The notes beneath the pieces were generated by a model. The model saw nothing but the letters and a program-made list of their open reading frames with translations. It had not been told where the DNA came from and searched no databases. A stretch of 64,000 bases of DNA from Staphylococcus sp. (GTDB taxonomy: Bacteria > Bacteroidota > Bacteroidia > Bacteroidales > Muribaculaceae), in the NCBI GenBank assembly GCA_023665865.1, contig JAMPDC010000001.1:1480235-1544234 (forward strand), given 5' to 3'. Made by a program: the position numbers and the translations under genes. Each line of letters begins with the position of its first letter. Positions within the stretch are counted from its first letter, which is position 1. This document shows positions 9,057 to 17,764 of the stretch, piece by piece.

Positions 9057-9923
9057 CTATTTCTGTTTCGGCAATTTCTTTGTCGTTTTCTCAATTTTCT
9101 TTCTGTTAGAGGCCACCCTTCGTTCAACCTTCTTTATATCTTCAGCGGCTGGTAATTCTTCCGGGCGAATACCACGCTGCCCAAGCATCTGCCTTACGCT
9201 TTGATTATTTTGTATGTGTTCACTTGTTATTGGAACCTCTCCATGCAAATCTTTCTGCTCAACATTGTAATTCGTCATTTCGGTCGCAAGATTCTTTGCT
9301 GCAATAGTCAGTGTAGGCAAGAAATCTGCGAGAGGTCTGGATGACTTAATGCCAAGTCGATGCTTCATATCTTCTGTTGTGTGTCCACCAAACAATGCGG
9401 TGTCACCTTTGGAACGAATACGTCCAAAGCCCCTGTCATCAACACCTCTCTCAAATATATTTCTTGAGAGTTGTTTTTCAGATGCTCTCAGTCTATCCCT
9501 CGTTTCCAAGCGGGAAATTTGGTCAATATGTTCGGCTATAAGCTCTGCTTTTCTGGTCTGAGTGGCAAAATATCCTTGAGCGAAAGCTATTTCTTCTTTT
9601 TTCGGGTCGCCATTCTGAGCAATGAGATAACATGCGTAACGAGTGAGCATGAAATCCGAGATTTCGCGCTTTGCACCACTGCCGAGAGCAACCATTTTCG
9701 TGACCTCACGAAAATGGTCCTCGACATTGATTCCCTGCGTCTTACAGGAATCAACAGCTCGACCTATCGCCACAAGAAAATTCTCCCATCGGGCATAGCC
9801 CAACAACACTTGAAGTTCACGGGCAAACCAAACTTCTATTTGTTCGCTCCCATCATCACTCTTAATATACTGCTGAATACTGTCAAACGATGACTTATGT
9901 TGATTTATTCTTTGTAAATCCAT
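9057..9923 (-). CDS. dinD: DNA damage-inducible protein D homologue
   Basis: 288 residues matching the DinD family: an N-terminal BRO/KilA-like segment (EVWFARELQVLLGYARWENF), LTRYACYLIAQNGDPKKEEIAFAQ, and the ALFGGHTTEDMKHRLGI segment, ending in a Lys-rich tail. E. coli DinD is LexA-regulated and inhibits RecA strand exchange. No LexA box was recognised here, so SOS control is not shown. The gene is clearly more AT-rich than its neighbours, suggesting horizontal acquisition. It sits downstream of rarA on the same strand (65-nt gap), and both are linked to stalled replication or DNA damage. Confidence 0.85.
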   Translation of the reverse strand: MDLQRINQHKSSFDSIQQYIKSDDGSEQIEVWFARELQVLLGYARWENFLVAIGRAVDSCKTQGINVEDHFREVTKMVALGSGAKREISDFMLTRYACYLIAQNGDPKKEEIAFAQGYFATQTRKAELIAEHIDQISRLETRDRLRASEKQLSRNIFERGVDDRGFGRIRSKGDTALFGGHTTEDMKHRLGIKSSRPLADFLPTLTIAAKNLATEMTNYNVEQKDLHGEVPITSEHIQNNQSVRQMLGQRGIRPEELPAAEDIKKVERRVASNRKKIEKTTKKLPKQK

Positions 9924-9988
9924 ATTATGGGATTGTTATTATAATGCAAAATGTGTTTTATGTTTCTTTTTCTTCAAGCGCGGTGGAT

Positions 9989-11269
9989 TCACGATTTCTT
10001 AGGATTCCAGCGCTCGTTCTGGAGGGCGGCGGAGCGCATCTCGGCGGGATTGTCGCAGGGAGTCCACAACTGACGGTGTCCTAATTGGTCGGGCATGAAT
10101 TGCTGCACCACAAAGTTGCCGGGGTAATCATGTGAATATTTGTAGTCACGTCCGTAGCCCATATCTTTCATCAGCGAAGTTGGTGCGTTGCGCAGATGGA
10201 GCGGCACCGGCAGATCACCTGTCTTCTCGACAAGATCAAGCGCGGCGGCTATACCCTTGTAGGCAGAGTTGCTTTTGGGCGACAGCGCCAGATAGACCGT
10301 ACACTCCGCGAGCGGGATGCGCCCCTCCGGCATTCCGATCTTGTGAATCATGTCAAACGTGGCATTGGCAAGCAGCAGCGCGTTAGGGTTGGCCAGGCCG
10401 ATATCCTCAGCCGACAATATCATCAGACGCCGGGCTATGAACTCCGGATCCTCGCCCCCCTGTATCATTCTCGCCAGCCAATAGAGGGCGGCATCGGGGT
10501 CAGACCCTCGGACACTCTTGATGAAAGCCGAGATGATGTCATAGTGCATCTCTCCGTTCTTGTCGTAGGCAGCGGGATTTTCCTGAAGACAGTCTGTGAC
10601 GAGCTTGTCGTTTATCACCAGAGGTTCACCCTGAGGCGTCGACTGTTCGAGCAGGTCGAGGATATTAAGCAGCTTGCGGGCATCGCCGCCGGCAAAGCGG
10701 AAGAGCGCCGTAGTCTCCTCGACCTTCGCGCCGTGGGCCCGCAGAGTCTCGTCGCCGTTGACGGCACGGTCGAGCAGCAGCTTCAGATCCTCCTCCTCAA
10801 GCGGACGTAGTGTATAGACCTGCGCTCTCGACAGCAACGGACGGATCACCTCAAACGACGGATTTTCGGTCGTCGCGCCTATCAGCGTCACCACTCCGCT
10901 CTCCACCGCACCCAGCAGGCTATCCTGTTGATTCTTGCTGAAACGGTGGATTTCATCTATGAAAAGTATCGGGCGCCCACCGCTGAACATGCTCATCGAG
11001 TCGGCTTTACACCGCTCCAACACATCGCGCACCTCCTTCACCCCGGAATTGACGGCCGAGAGAGTGTAGAAGGGCACATTGACCGAATTGGCTATTATCC
11101 TCGCAAGCGTGGTCTTCCCTACCCCGGGAGGGCCCCAGAGAATAAACGAGGATATCCTGGAGGACTCAATCATACGTCTGACCACCCCGCCGGGCCCGAC
11201 GAGGTGAAGCTGTCCGATATAATCGTCAAGTGAGCGCGGACGCAGGCGCTCGGCAAGAGGTTGATTCAT
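9989..11269 (-). CDS. rarA: Replication-associated recombination ATPase RarA (MgsA)
   Basis: AAA+ ATPase acting at stalled replication forks, related to clamp loaders and eukaryotic WRNIP1. 426 residues from the ATG at 11269 (MNQPLAERLRPRSLDDYIGQ, the standard N-terminus). An upstream in-frame start at 11332 is rejected because a possible -7 box (TAAATTTG, complement of 11278-11285) lies between. Walker A is GPPGVGKT; Walker B is LFIDEIHRF, followed by sensor 1 (GATTENPSF). The C-terminal tetramerisation region includes RGSDPDAALYWLARMI and the MPEGRIPLAECTVYLA signature. Fully typical. Confidence 0.95.
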   Translation of the reverse strand: MNQPLAERLRPRSLDDYIGQLHLVGPGGVVRRMIESSRISSFILWGPPGVGKTTLARIIANSVNVPFYTLSAVNSGVKEVRDVLERCKADSMSMFSGGRPILFIDEIHRFSKNQQDSLLGAVESGVVTLIGATTENPSFEVIRPLLSRAQVYTLRPLEEEDLKLLLDRAVNGDETLRAHGAKVEETTALFRFAGGDARKLLNILDLLEQSTPQGEPLVINDKLVTDCLQENPAAYDKNGEMHYDIISAFIKSVRGSDPDAALYWLARMIQGGEDPEFIARRLMILSAEDIGLANPNALLLANATFDMIHKIGMPEGRIPLAECTVYLALSPKSNSAYKGIAAALDLVEKTGDLPVPLHLRNAPTSLMKDMGYGRDYKYSHDYPGNFVVQQFMPDQLGHRQLWTPCDNPAEMRSAALQNERWNPKKS

Positions 11270-11340
11270 AGTAATTGCAAATTTAGCAAATCCGGCGCAA
11301 AAAACCACCACCTCACACCCCCGGATTTGCACCCCGACAA

Positions 11341-11376
11341 TAAAACCCGGCCTGCGGAGGGTGCCGCGGGCCGGGT
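11341..11376 (-). terminator. Hairpin terminator of the DUF308 gene
   Basis: A 13-bp stem (11345-11357 with 11364-11376, one G-U pair, 6-nt loop), followed on the minus strand by TTTT (complement of 11341-11344). It lies about 50 nt beyond the stop of the 11426-11977 gene. Confidence 0.7.
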
Positions 11377-11425
11377 CTATATCATTTAATCTTAAAAATC
11401 TAATAGTAAAGCTGACTTGCGTCTG

Positions 11426-11977
11426 TTACTGACGGGTGGGTTTCATGTCGTAGGAGAGCATCGCAAGCGAGAATCCCCAGTAGATGAAGGCGAGCGAGGT
11501 AAGGAAACTTGTCATCGCCATGTCCTGGACCCAGCCGGCTTCAATGAAGAAGAATCCGATGAGCATCAGAAGGATACCGTTGATGAGATAGACCCACCAG
11601 TAGCGGCGTCCGCTCTGCATCACTGAGCTGCAAAGAGCGCTGATGCCCCAATAGATGAATATGAATGCAATGAAGTAGGGAAATACCATTTCCGAGAGGA
11701 CGATGCTGCGGACGAGCATGAAACCGATGAAGATATCGATGATGCCGCCGGCCAACCACCAGCCCCAGCCTTTACCACGGTTTGGACCGGATGCGACAAG
11801 AAGCTGCACCACGCCTACCAGGACAAGAAGCCAGCCGAAAATCTGAGAAGCTACAGCGTAGCCTGCTGCCGGCCAGAACCAATATGCAAAACCGCAGATC
11901 ACCATCAGGATGCCTGCAAGGAGGACTACCCACCAATAGTGAGTCTGACCCCAAAATTTTTCAATGAGCGTTTTCAT
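11426..11977 (-). CDS. HdeD-like DUF308 membrane protein
   Basis: 183 residues, almost wholly hydrophobic with about six membrane helices in paired units, as in the DUF308/HdeD family. Recognisable segments are WWVVLLAGILMVICGFAYWF and the repeat-like ILLMLIGFFFIEAG. E. coli HdeD contributes to acid resistance at high cell density; the biochemical role is unknown and nothing here identifies it further. Monocistronic: a terminator follows, and a promoter (TTTG, 20 nt, TAAATTTC; complement of 12004-12035) precedes it. Confidence 0.8.
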   Translation of the reverse strand: MKTLIEKFWGQTHYWWVVLLAGILMVICGFAYWFWPAAGYAVASQIFGWLLVLVGVVQLLVASGPNRGKGWGWWLAGGIIDIFIGFMLVRSIVLSEMVFPYFIAFIFIYWGISALCSSVMQSGRRYWWVYLINGILLMLIGFFFIEAGWVQDMAMTSFLTSLAFIYWGFSLAMLSYDMKPTRQ

Positions 11978-12003
11978 AACGACTTATGTTTTGATTAATA
12001 GTT

Positions 12004-12035
12004 GAAATTTATTTTCTTTTTTACCTTATATCAAA
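12004..12035 (-). promoter_or_regulatory. Probable promoter of the DUF308 gene
   Basis: On the minus strand TTTG (complement of 12032-12035), 20 nt, TAAATTTC (complement of 12004-12011), one mismatch from the -7 consensus. Predicted start about 20 nt before the ATG. Confidence 0.5.
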
Positions 12036-12146
12036 CCGTGAAATAAATCCGTCGTCCATCGGCGGCTCTCATATCACTCGTTGTATTATAATAACATTTC
12101 TATTCAGAAATTTGTTGACTGTCACGCTATTTTGTATCAGCCCCGG

Positions 12147-13037
12147 CTATATGCTATCATTGCCATCCGCAACCTCCGCGGCCTGGAGCAGATAGCGCTC
12201 TATGAGGGCGGCATACTGAGGAGTGGCCTTGAACCGTCTGATCTGCGAGTCGAGAGTGTCGGCAAGCGCTTTGTTGTCCTTATCGACGACCCATGACTGG
12301 AATTGGGTGAAGGAGACCGGTGTCGAGATGTCGACATCGGGATAATCCTTGGCAAGCATCGAGGCCTTGGCACTGTTGATGACGGCGCGGGGGATCTTGC
12401 CGAGGGCCGTCAGCATAAACAGCTGCTCGGCGCTGCGGATTGAGTCGTCTCTCACGTAGATCGTATCGCCTATCTCACGGCTGAGATTGCCGATACGCTC
12501 TGCTGCCGGCGAGCCTTCGAGGGCCCACACTTCTTTTCCGGCAAGGTCAAGCCGCGAACGGATAGTGGTGTCGAGACTGATCAACACCTGCTTGTCGAGA
12601 TAGACCGGTTCGGTGAAATGATAGCTCTCGCGCCGCGATGTAGTCACGGGGAGGTCGGAGATGACCACGTCATACACTCCGTTTTTCAAATCGTCGAGCG
12701 CCTCATTGACCGAGGCTATGGGATAGAACTTGACATTGTCGCCATAGAGCGCCGCCATCTCCTTCATCATCTCATAGTTGAATCCCGCGAGCGAATCGCC
12801 GTAGCGGTAGAGCGACATGGGAGAATAGTCGATCGCCACATTGATGGTGTCGCCGCAGCCGCGGACATATTCATAGCCGTTGCGGGCGATCGGTGTCGAA
12901 CATTGGCGGACCGTGACCACCACGGCCACCGCTATGAGTGCGAGCGACAGCACTATGCCGCCGCGCGGACCGCGGAGAAATGAAAGGAGTCCTTTTTTAC
13001 CGGGAGTTTTGCCGGGGATATTTGAATTTGTTGCCAT
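12147..13037 (-). CDS. Membrane-anchored solute-binding protein (SBP family 3), orphan
   Basis: 296 residues: a short cytoplasmic N-terminus, one membrane helix (about 28-44, IVLSLALIAVAVVVTV), then a periplasmic binding domain of the amino-acid ABC transporter type (VAIDYSPMSLYRYGDSLAGFNYEMMKEMA, then DVVISDLPVTTSRRESYHFTEPVY). No ABC permease or ATPase is adjacent, so it more likely acts as a sensor or as an MltF-like module without the transglycosylase domain than as a classical transporter subunit. That is inference. It follows a putative porin on the same strand (80-nt gap), with a perfect hairpin immediately before its start. Confidence 0.75.
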   Translation of the reverse strand: MATNSNIPGKTPGKKGLLSFLRGPRGGIVLSLALIAVAVVVTVRQCSTPIARNGYEYVRGCGDTINVAIDYSPMSLYRYGDSLAGFNYEMMKEMAALYGDNVKFYPIASVNEALDDLKNGVYDVVISDLPVTTSRRESYHFTEPVYLDKQVLISLDTTIRSRLDLAGKEVWALEGSPAAERIGNLSREIGDTIYVRDDSIRSAEQLFMLTALGKIPRAVINSAKASMLAKDYPDVDISTPVSFTQFQSWVVDKDNKALADTLDSQIRRFKATPQYAALIERYLLQAAEVADGNDSI

Positions 13038-13043
13038 ATAGAA

Positions 13044-13084
13044 GCCGGTTGTTTTATATACACATTACATATAAAACAACCGGC
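13044..13084 (-). repeat. 16-bp perfect inverted repeat before the solute-binding protein gene
   Basis: GCCGGTTGTTTTATAT (13044-13059) and its exact complement (13069-13084) with a 9-nt loop. It ends 6 nt before the ATG at 13037, so on the minus-strand mRNA the hairpin occupies the ribosome-binding region. No T-run follows, so it is not a standard terminator of the upstream porin gene. Confidence 0.7.
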
Positions 13085-13117
13085 CACGCTATATTGGTCG
13101 AAAAAATTTTTTTCGCG

Positions 13118-15091
13118 TCAGTTATTGAAGTCGACAATCACGCCCATCTGAAACCTGCGGGGATTAAGCGGATAGTGGGGCATCGAGAAATAGTTGCTGC
13201 CGCCAAACATGCCCTGGTTGACATGTGAGAACAGCACGAAGAAGCGCGCGCGCGACAGCTTCATGTTGGCATAGACGTTCATGAACGGATAGTTGCCACA
13301 CTTCACCTCACTCTGGTTGTAAAAGGCCATGGTCGAGGGCTGATATGATGGAGCGTAGTAGCTCGTGTAGTAGTCGAGGTCGACACCGAGCTGCACCTGC
13401 AACACTTTTGCCACACGGAAATAGAGAAAGAGGTTGGAGTAAATGGCGAGCTGCGGAAGAGGAAGGACACTCTCGTCCGACGATTTCTGATAGACTACGG
13501 TGTTGCGCCAGTTGAGCGCACGCCACTGAAAATCCTGCTGCAACTGTGCGCTGAACACCTGAACACTCCCCCCGTTCTGCACAGGGAGCATCTCGGGGCC
13601 GAAATAAATGTAGTTCTGGATATTCTCCGCCCCGACATTGACACGGGTGCCGGTGTGTGGCAGATCAAGGATGCCGCCGAAACGGACGCGGCGTATTTTA
13701 CCGAAGTCATTTTCCCACGCGAAATGGTTGGAGATGAAATGCTTCATGAGATAGGGGGCGGTGGTGTTGCTGAAATGGCCGTAGCCCTTGATGGTGACAG
13801 TGTCGCCGAGGAGCCGTATATGGGTCGAGACATTTCCGTCGGCCTTAAACTCACCGGCAGCCGCGCCTACGAGTCCGATACTCGCAGTGGCTTCATAGTT
13901 GAGCAGTGTCCCCCGCTGTTTGACCAGCTGTGCGCCGACATAGAGAAGATTTTCGGTCTCCTTACCCTTCATCCGTGAGTCAAACGGATAGGGCGTCAGC
14001 CCTTCCGGTCGCTCCACACCTGAGATGGCGAGCGTATCGGTGGTCTGCTTGTAGCTGCGCAATTCGTGGGTCACAAAGGCTCCGAGTCCGGCCTTGGCAT
14101 ACTTGTTGAAGCCTTCGAGCAGAGATATGCCGAGGGTGTTGCGGATCGAGCTGTATTCCGTGTGGTCAGCAGTCCCTGTCGCATCAATATAGTGGTTTGT
14201 CCAGAAATCTTCTTCCGACGAGTTTGTGTTGGAAAATCTGTGGCGCGAGGTCTGATAGTTGAAAGTCCAGATGAAACTCGACACCGGCACATAGTCCCGC
14301 ACGACCACAGAGTCATTCTCATCCTTCTCCTCGTGCCAGTAGCCCACCTTGTAGCGGTGGTTCATGTAGAACTGCTTGCCGGCCACTCTTGATGTCGATC
14401 CGGAGAGATTTGTCGGGATGCTCTTGGGGTTGATCGACGACACACCGCCCTGCATCTGCGCCGGATCAAGGATATAGAGATCGTCGGTGATACCGCCGTT
14501 CTCCTTGTTGACCATGTTGTAGGCATTGAAAAATCCCTGAAACTCGTAGCGGTCACCTGTATATGATCCGGAGAGGCCCCAGGTGAAACCCTTGGCGGCC
14601 TGGTTCTCATAGCTGCCCTTCGAATAGGGATAGTTGACGAGAGCACCGATCTGTGTCCTCTTGTTGACATTTCCCGAGAAAAGCAGGCGGAAATAGTCCT
14701 GGGCCACCTCTCGGCCACCACCTGTATTGTAGCCGACTTGCGACATGGGGATACGGGTGTTGAAAAACCTCATCGTCTGCTCGTTTGGGAGCCAGAAGCG
14801 CTTTGCATCGCGGAAAAAGAAATCGCTCATCGGCTCGCTCTGCATGAAAAGCATGTCTTTGCCGACGGAGGCCTGATTGCCGGTCGTGGCAAATGCCGGG
14901 GAGACAGCCGAGGGGACAGCCGTCTGATAATAGTTGTAGAGAAGTGTATCCATCGGCGCGCGCTCCCTCAGTCCGAGCGGCTGAAGGATGCGCCATGCGT
15001 ATGAGAGCGAGTCGGCCGGAATATCTTCGGCCCGTGCCGACCCGTAACCGGCCAGAAGTATAGTGATAATGATGAGGATATGCTTTTTCAT
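13118..15091 (-). CDS. Putative outer-membrane porin (Bacteroidetes Porin_10-like)
   Basis: 657 residues from ATG 15091 (MKKHILIIITILLAGYGSARA gives a clean signal peptide). The body is rich in aromatic-ended beta strands (for example FRLLFSGNVNKRTQIGALVN, TWGLSGSYTGDRYEFQGFF) and ends in a final strand RRFQMGVIVDFNN, all features of an outer-membrane barrel. N-terminal LSYAWRILQPLGLRE and MSQVGYNTGGG resemble the large putative porin family of Bacteroidetes whose substrates are unknown. It has a consensus promoter and a leader with an intrinsic terminator-like hairpin. The solute-binding protein follows. Confidence 0.75.
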   Translation of the reverse strand: MKKHILIIITILLAGYGSARAEDIPADSLSYAWRILQPLGLRERAPMDTLLYNYYQTAVPSAVSPAFATTGNQASVGKDMLFMQSEPMSDFFFRDAKRFWLPNEQTMRFFNTRIPMSQVGYNTGGGREVAQDYFRLLFSGNVNKRTQIGALVNYPYSKGSYENQAAKGFTWGLSGSYTGDRYEFQGFFNAYNMVNKENGGITDDLYILDPAQMQGGVSSINPKSIPTNLSGSTSRVAGKQFYMNHRYKVGYWHEEKDENDSVVVRDYVPVSSFIWTFNYQTSRHRFSNTNSSEEDFWTNHYIDATGTADHTEYSSIRNTLGISLLEGFNKYAKAGLGAFVTHELRSYKQTTDTLAISGVERPEGLTPYPFDSRMKGKETENLLYVGAQLVKQRGTLLNYEATASIGLVGAAAGEFKADGNVSTHIRLLGDTVTIKGYGHFSNTTAPYLMKHFISNHFAWENDFGKIRRVRFGGILDLPHTGTRVNVGAENIQNYIYFGPEMLPVQNGGSVQVFSAQLQQDFQWRALNWRNTVVYQKSSDESVLPLPQLAIYSNLFLYFRVAKVLQVQLGVDLDYYTSYYAPSYQPSTMAFYNQSEVKCGNYPFMNVYANMKLSRARFFVLFSHVNQGMFGGSNYFSMPHYPLNPRRFQMGVIVDFNN

Positions 15092-15124
15092 AAGTAGCTG
15101 CAAAGTTACACTAAAATACCCACA

Positions 15125-15157
15125 TAAAAAAAATTATCCGTCATCACGACGAATAAT
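15125..15157 (-). terminator. Leader terminator/attenuator hairpin upstream of the porin
   Basis: On the minus strand the stem ATTATTCGTC / GACGGATAAT (15148-15157 with 15133-15142, one G-U pair, 5-nt loop) is followed by eight T residues (complement of 15125-15132). It lies between the promoter at 15195-15225 and the start codon at 15091, so it would end transcription about 60 nt after initiation unless read through. Confidence 0.65.
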
Positions 15158-15194
15158 CTTCTTACCTTAAATCTAATACCATGAAAAACTGATG

Positions 15195-15225
15195 CAAAGG
15201 TAGGGAGTTTTCATGACACTCCAAA
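15195..15225 (-). promoter_or_regulatory. Porin promoter
   Basis: On the minus strand TTTG (complement of 15222-15225), 19 nt, TACCTTTG (complement of 15195-15202); exact consensus. Predicted start near 15188, leaving a leader of about 95 nt. Confidence 0.78.
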
Positions 15226-15354
15226 TTTTTATGTTTAAAAACATATTCTGTTTAACATTATTTTAACCAAGCATCCGAATTAGCGAATAGATTTTAAACT
15301 TTCTACACACAATGTGTAAATATTTTTAGATTTGTTAGGAATTGCTGTTTTTTA

Positions 15355-15867
15355 TCATTTCTGTCGCATCATAAAGTTGATCACCAGCCATCCGCCGAAA
15401 ATCTGCATCAACATTCCGGGAATTCCGATGCGGAAATCCTGACAGGCGAGAAAAAAGTCACCTTTGAGAGCCCATTCGCCGAGAGTCCCGGTGATCTGAT
15501 AGGCCATTACGACTGCAAAAAGCAGCGCGAGAGACACTTTTTTGAACCGTGAGGCGGCAGCTCCGGCAAATCCGGCGAGAAGCACCGACTTGAGCATGAT
15601 AGCGGGAAGCGCTGCGACGGCCGGCATCGTAAACAGCAGGGCGTTGACCACCGGTGAGGCCAAGGCTGTCAGCAGCCCGACGCGCCAACCATATTTATAG
15701 GCACCGACGAGGGTGAAAAAGTAGATCGGCAGCCAGGTGACTCCTCCGAGATGGACGAGATGAAACAGCTGGGGCACGATGACGTTGCCGACGATGAAGA
15801 GCGCGGCCACCGAATATGTTCTGAGACTGCCAAACGGCAGAGAGTGGAGTTTGAGAGTTGATTCCAT
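15355..15867 (-). CDS. ECF transporter S-component-like membrane protein
   Basis: 170 residues from ATG 15867 (MESTLKLHSLPF). The alternative upstream ATG at 15909 would overlap the preceding gene by 29 bp and adds a polar tail. Five to six membrane helices, with the pattern YFFTLVGAYKYGWRVGLLTALASPVVNALLFTMP typical of the substrate-binding S components of energy-coupling factor transporters or related DUFs. No EcfA or EcfT gene is nearby; S components often share a distant energising module. Substrate unknown. Last gene of the redox operon starting at 19261, 13 nt after the DUF1893 gene. Confidence 0.65.
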   Translation of the reverse strand: MESTLKLHSLPFGSLRTYSVAALFIVGNVIVPQLFHLVHLGGVTWLPIYFFTLVGAYKYGWRVGLLTALASPVVNALLFTMPAVAALPAIMLKSVLLAGFAGAAASRFKKVSLALLFAVVMAYQITGTLGEWALKGDFFLACQDFRIGIPGMLMQIFGGWLVINFMMRQK

Positions 15868-15880
15868 TTCTATTGATCTT

Positions 15881-16327
15881 CTATATTTGCTTTTTTGATA
15901 TGTTTTCAAGAAAATTTCCGATGATAGGCAGACACTCCTCAGCCGTCAGGCAGTCACGACACAGGCTCTCGACTGGACAGGGGCCGTCGCCTCGCCGATT
16001 GATGATATTCGCTACCCGCCTCCCATAGCTGACTGGCACGCCGGCAGCTTCAAGTAGATGTAACGCCGGTTCGCTGACCACATCGGTAAAGAGACCCGCA
16101 ACCTTGCCGGCCACCATTATCGCAGCCGCACCTTTGCCGACCACCTTGTCGGCGATAAAGGCACCGTCGAGCAGCGAGGGATAGGTGGTGAGGAGGCGGT
16201 AGAGATCCTTGACTCCGCGCTCATGGCAGACTGTCGTCACTCCGCCGGCACTGACTATCACGCATGAGCAGTCTCCCTCATGAAGACGCCCAATGGCTCT
16301 TTGCCGTGTTGCTTCGTCAAGCGCCAT
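15881..16327 (-). CDS. DUF1893 domain protein
   Basis: 148 residues from ATG 16327 (MALDEATRQRAIGRLHEGD), chosen because it leaves a 4-nt gap to the preceding stop; an ATG at 16363 would overlap that gene. The protein shows the DUF1893 pattern: CSCVIVSAGGVTTVCHERGVKDLYRLL, then VVGKGAAAIMVAGKVAGLFTDVVSEPALHLL. Family structures (TM1506 type) are described as deaminase-like, but no activity is established. The C-terminus carries four closely spaced Cys (CPVESLCRDCLTAEECLP) that could bind a metal or Fe-S cluster; that is inference, but it fits the Fe-S proteins encoded upstream. Confidence 0.8.
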   Translation of the reverse strand: MALDEATRQRAIGRLHEGDCSCVIVSAGGVTTVCHERGVKDLYRLLTTYPSLLDGAFIADKVVGKGAAAIMVAGKVAGLFTDVVSEPALHLLEAAGVPVSYGRRVANIINRRGDGPCPVESLCRDCLTAEECLPIIGNFLENISKKQI

Positions 16328-16331
16328 AACG

Positions 16332-17741
16332 TCAGCCTTCGGTCTGTTTGAGTTCCTCGACAAATCCGTCTATGCGGTGAAGCTCGGCGGGAATGTCGAT
16401 CGACTGGGGGCAGTGGGGCGCACATTGGTTGCACCCGATGCAGTGGCTTGCCTGACGCAGCCGGGGCACCGAGCGGTCATAGCCGACAAGGAAGGCCCGG
16501 CGTGCACGACGATATTCCTCCCCCTCGCGGGTGTCGGGCACATTGCCCTCGTTGACACACTTGTTGTAGTGGAGAAGTATGGCGGGGATATCCAGTCCAT
16601 AGGGACAGGGCATGCAATACTTGCAATCGTTGCAGGGGATGGTCGGATAGTGCATCATCAGATCGGCCGTCGCATAGAGGAAGTTGACCTCATCGTCGGT
16701 CAGAGGTTTGAAGGGCGCATAGGTGCGCAAGTTGTCCTCCAGATGCTCCATATAGGTCATGCCGCTCAACACTGTCAGCACCCTCGGAAATGTCCCGGCA
16801 AAGCGGAAGGCCCACGATGCCACACTCCTCTCCGGCTCCTGCTGTTTGAGGCGGGCGACGACGTGGTCGTGGAGATTCGACAGGCGTCCGCCGAGCAGCG
16901 GCTCCATGATGACGACCGGGATGCCGCGCTTGTCAAGTTCATTGTAGAGATACTCGGCGTTGGTGTTGCGCTTGTTGATCTCCTTGGCGTGCTTCCAGTC
17001 GAGATAGTTCATCTGAATCTGCACGAAGTCCCACTTATATTCATCGTGTTTCGACAGCAGATAGTCAAACACACGGATGTCGCCGTGATATGAGAAACCG
17101 AGATTCCTGATGCGTCCGGCCTCGCGCTCCTTGAGCAGGAAGTCGAGGACTCCGTTGTCGACATAGCGCCCCTCGAAAGCCTCCATGCCATCCTCGCCTC
17201 CCATGCCGATGCCGTGGAGAAGAAGATAGTCTATGTAGTCGACCTGCAATTCCTTGAAAGAATTGTGATACATCTTGAGCGACGCCTCGCGCGACCATGT
17301 CGAGGGGGAGAAGTTTGACAGTTTGGTGGCGATGAAATATGTGTCGCGCGGATGACGTTTGAGCGCTATTCCTGTGGCCTTCTCCGAGAACCCCTTGCAG
17401 TAGGCAGGCGATGTGTCGAAATAATTGACGCCATATTTGATAGCCGTGTCGACGAGATGATTGACTGTCTCCTGGTCTATCACCTCATTGCCATCGGCAT
17501 CGGTCGTGGTCGGCCAGCGCATGCAGCCGTAGCCGAGGAGCGAGACGTTTTCGCCGGTCTTCGGGTTGGTGCGGTATTCCATCTTTCCGGTCTCAAGCTC
17601 TGTCGAGGCAGTCCGGTTGCCTGTCACGGCATTGTTTTTTGAATCGCAGCCGGCCATGGCCACACCGACGACCGATGCTCCTGCGCCAAGCCGCTTGAGG
17701 AAACTGCGGCGGTCAAGGCCCTTTATATTTTCGTGTTTCAT
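16332..17741 (-). CDS. Tat-exported aldo/keto reductase with two 4Fe-4S motifs
   Basis: 469 residues from ATG 17741 (MKHENIKGLDRRSFLKRLGA); a longer reading from 17828 lacks a sensible start. The N-terminus has a twin-arginine motif (DRRSFLKRL) and a lipobox-like AMAGC, so it is probably exported folded and perhaps lipidated. The aldo/keto reductase barrel follows (LLGYGCMRWP, DTSPAYCKGFSEKATGIAL, YIDYLLLHGIG). The C-terminus carries two Cys clusters, CNDCKYCMPCPYGLDIP and CIGCNQCAPHCPQSIDIP, as in ferredoxin-like reductases. Encoded 23 nt downstream of a polyferredoxin, its likely electron partner. Substrate unknown. Confidence 0.85.
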   Translation of the reverse strand: MKHENIKGLDRRSFLKRLGAGASVVGVAMAGCDSKNNAVTGNRTASTELETGKMEYRTNPKTGENVSLLGYGCMRWPTTTDADGNEVIDQETVNHLVDTAIKYGVNYFDTSPAYCKGFSEKATGIALKRHPRDTYFIATKLSNFSPSTWSREASLKMYHNSFKELQVDYIDYLLLHGIGMGGEDGMEAFEGRYVDNGVLDFLLKEREAGRIRNLGFSYHGDIRVFDYLLSKHDEYKWDFVQIQMNYLDWKHAKEINKRNTNAEYLYNELDKRGIPVVIMEPLLGGRLSNLHDHVVARLKQQEPERSVASWAFRFAGTFPRVLTVLSGMTYMEHLEDNLRTYAPFKPLTDDEVNFLYATADLMMHYPTIPCNDCKYCMPCPYGLDIPAILLHYNKCVNEGNVPDTREGEEYRRARRAFLVGYDRSVPRLRQASHCIGCNQCAPHCPQSIDIPAELHRIDGFVEELKQTEG

Positions 17742-17764
17742 CTGGATTTTCTTTTGTGCATGGA

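Noticed and set aside
12147-13037. Component of an ABC amino-acid transporter
   Set aside because: No permease or ATPase on either side, and the protein has a membrane anchor instead of a cleavable signal.
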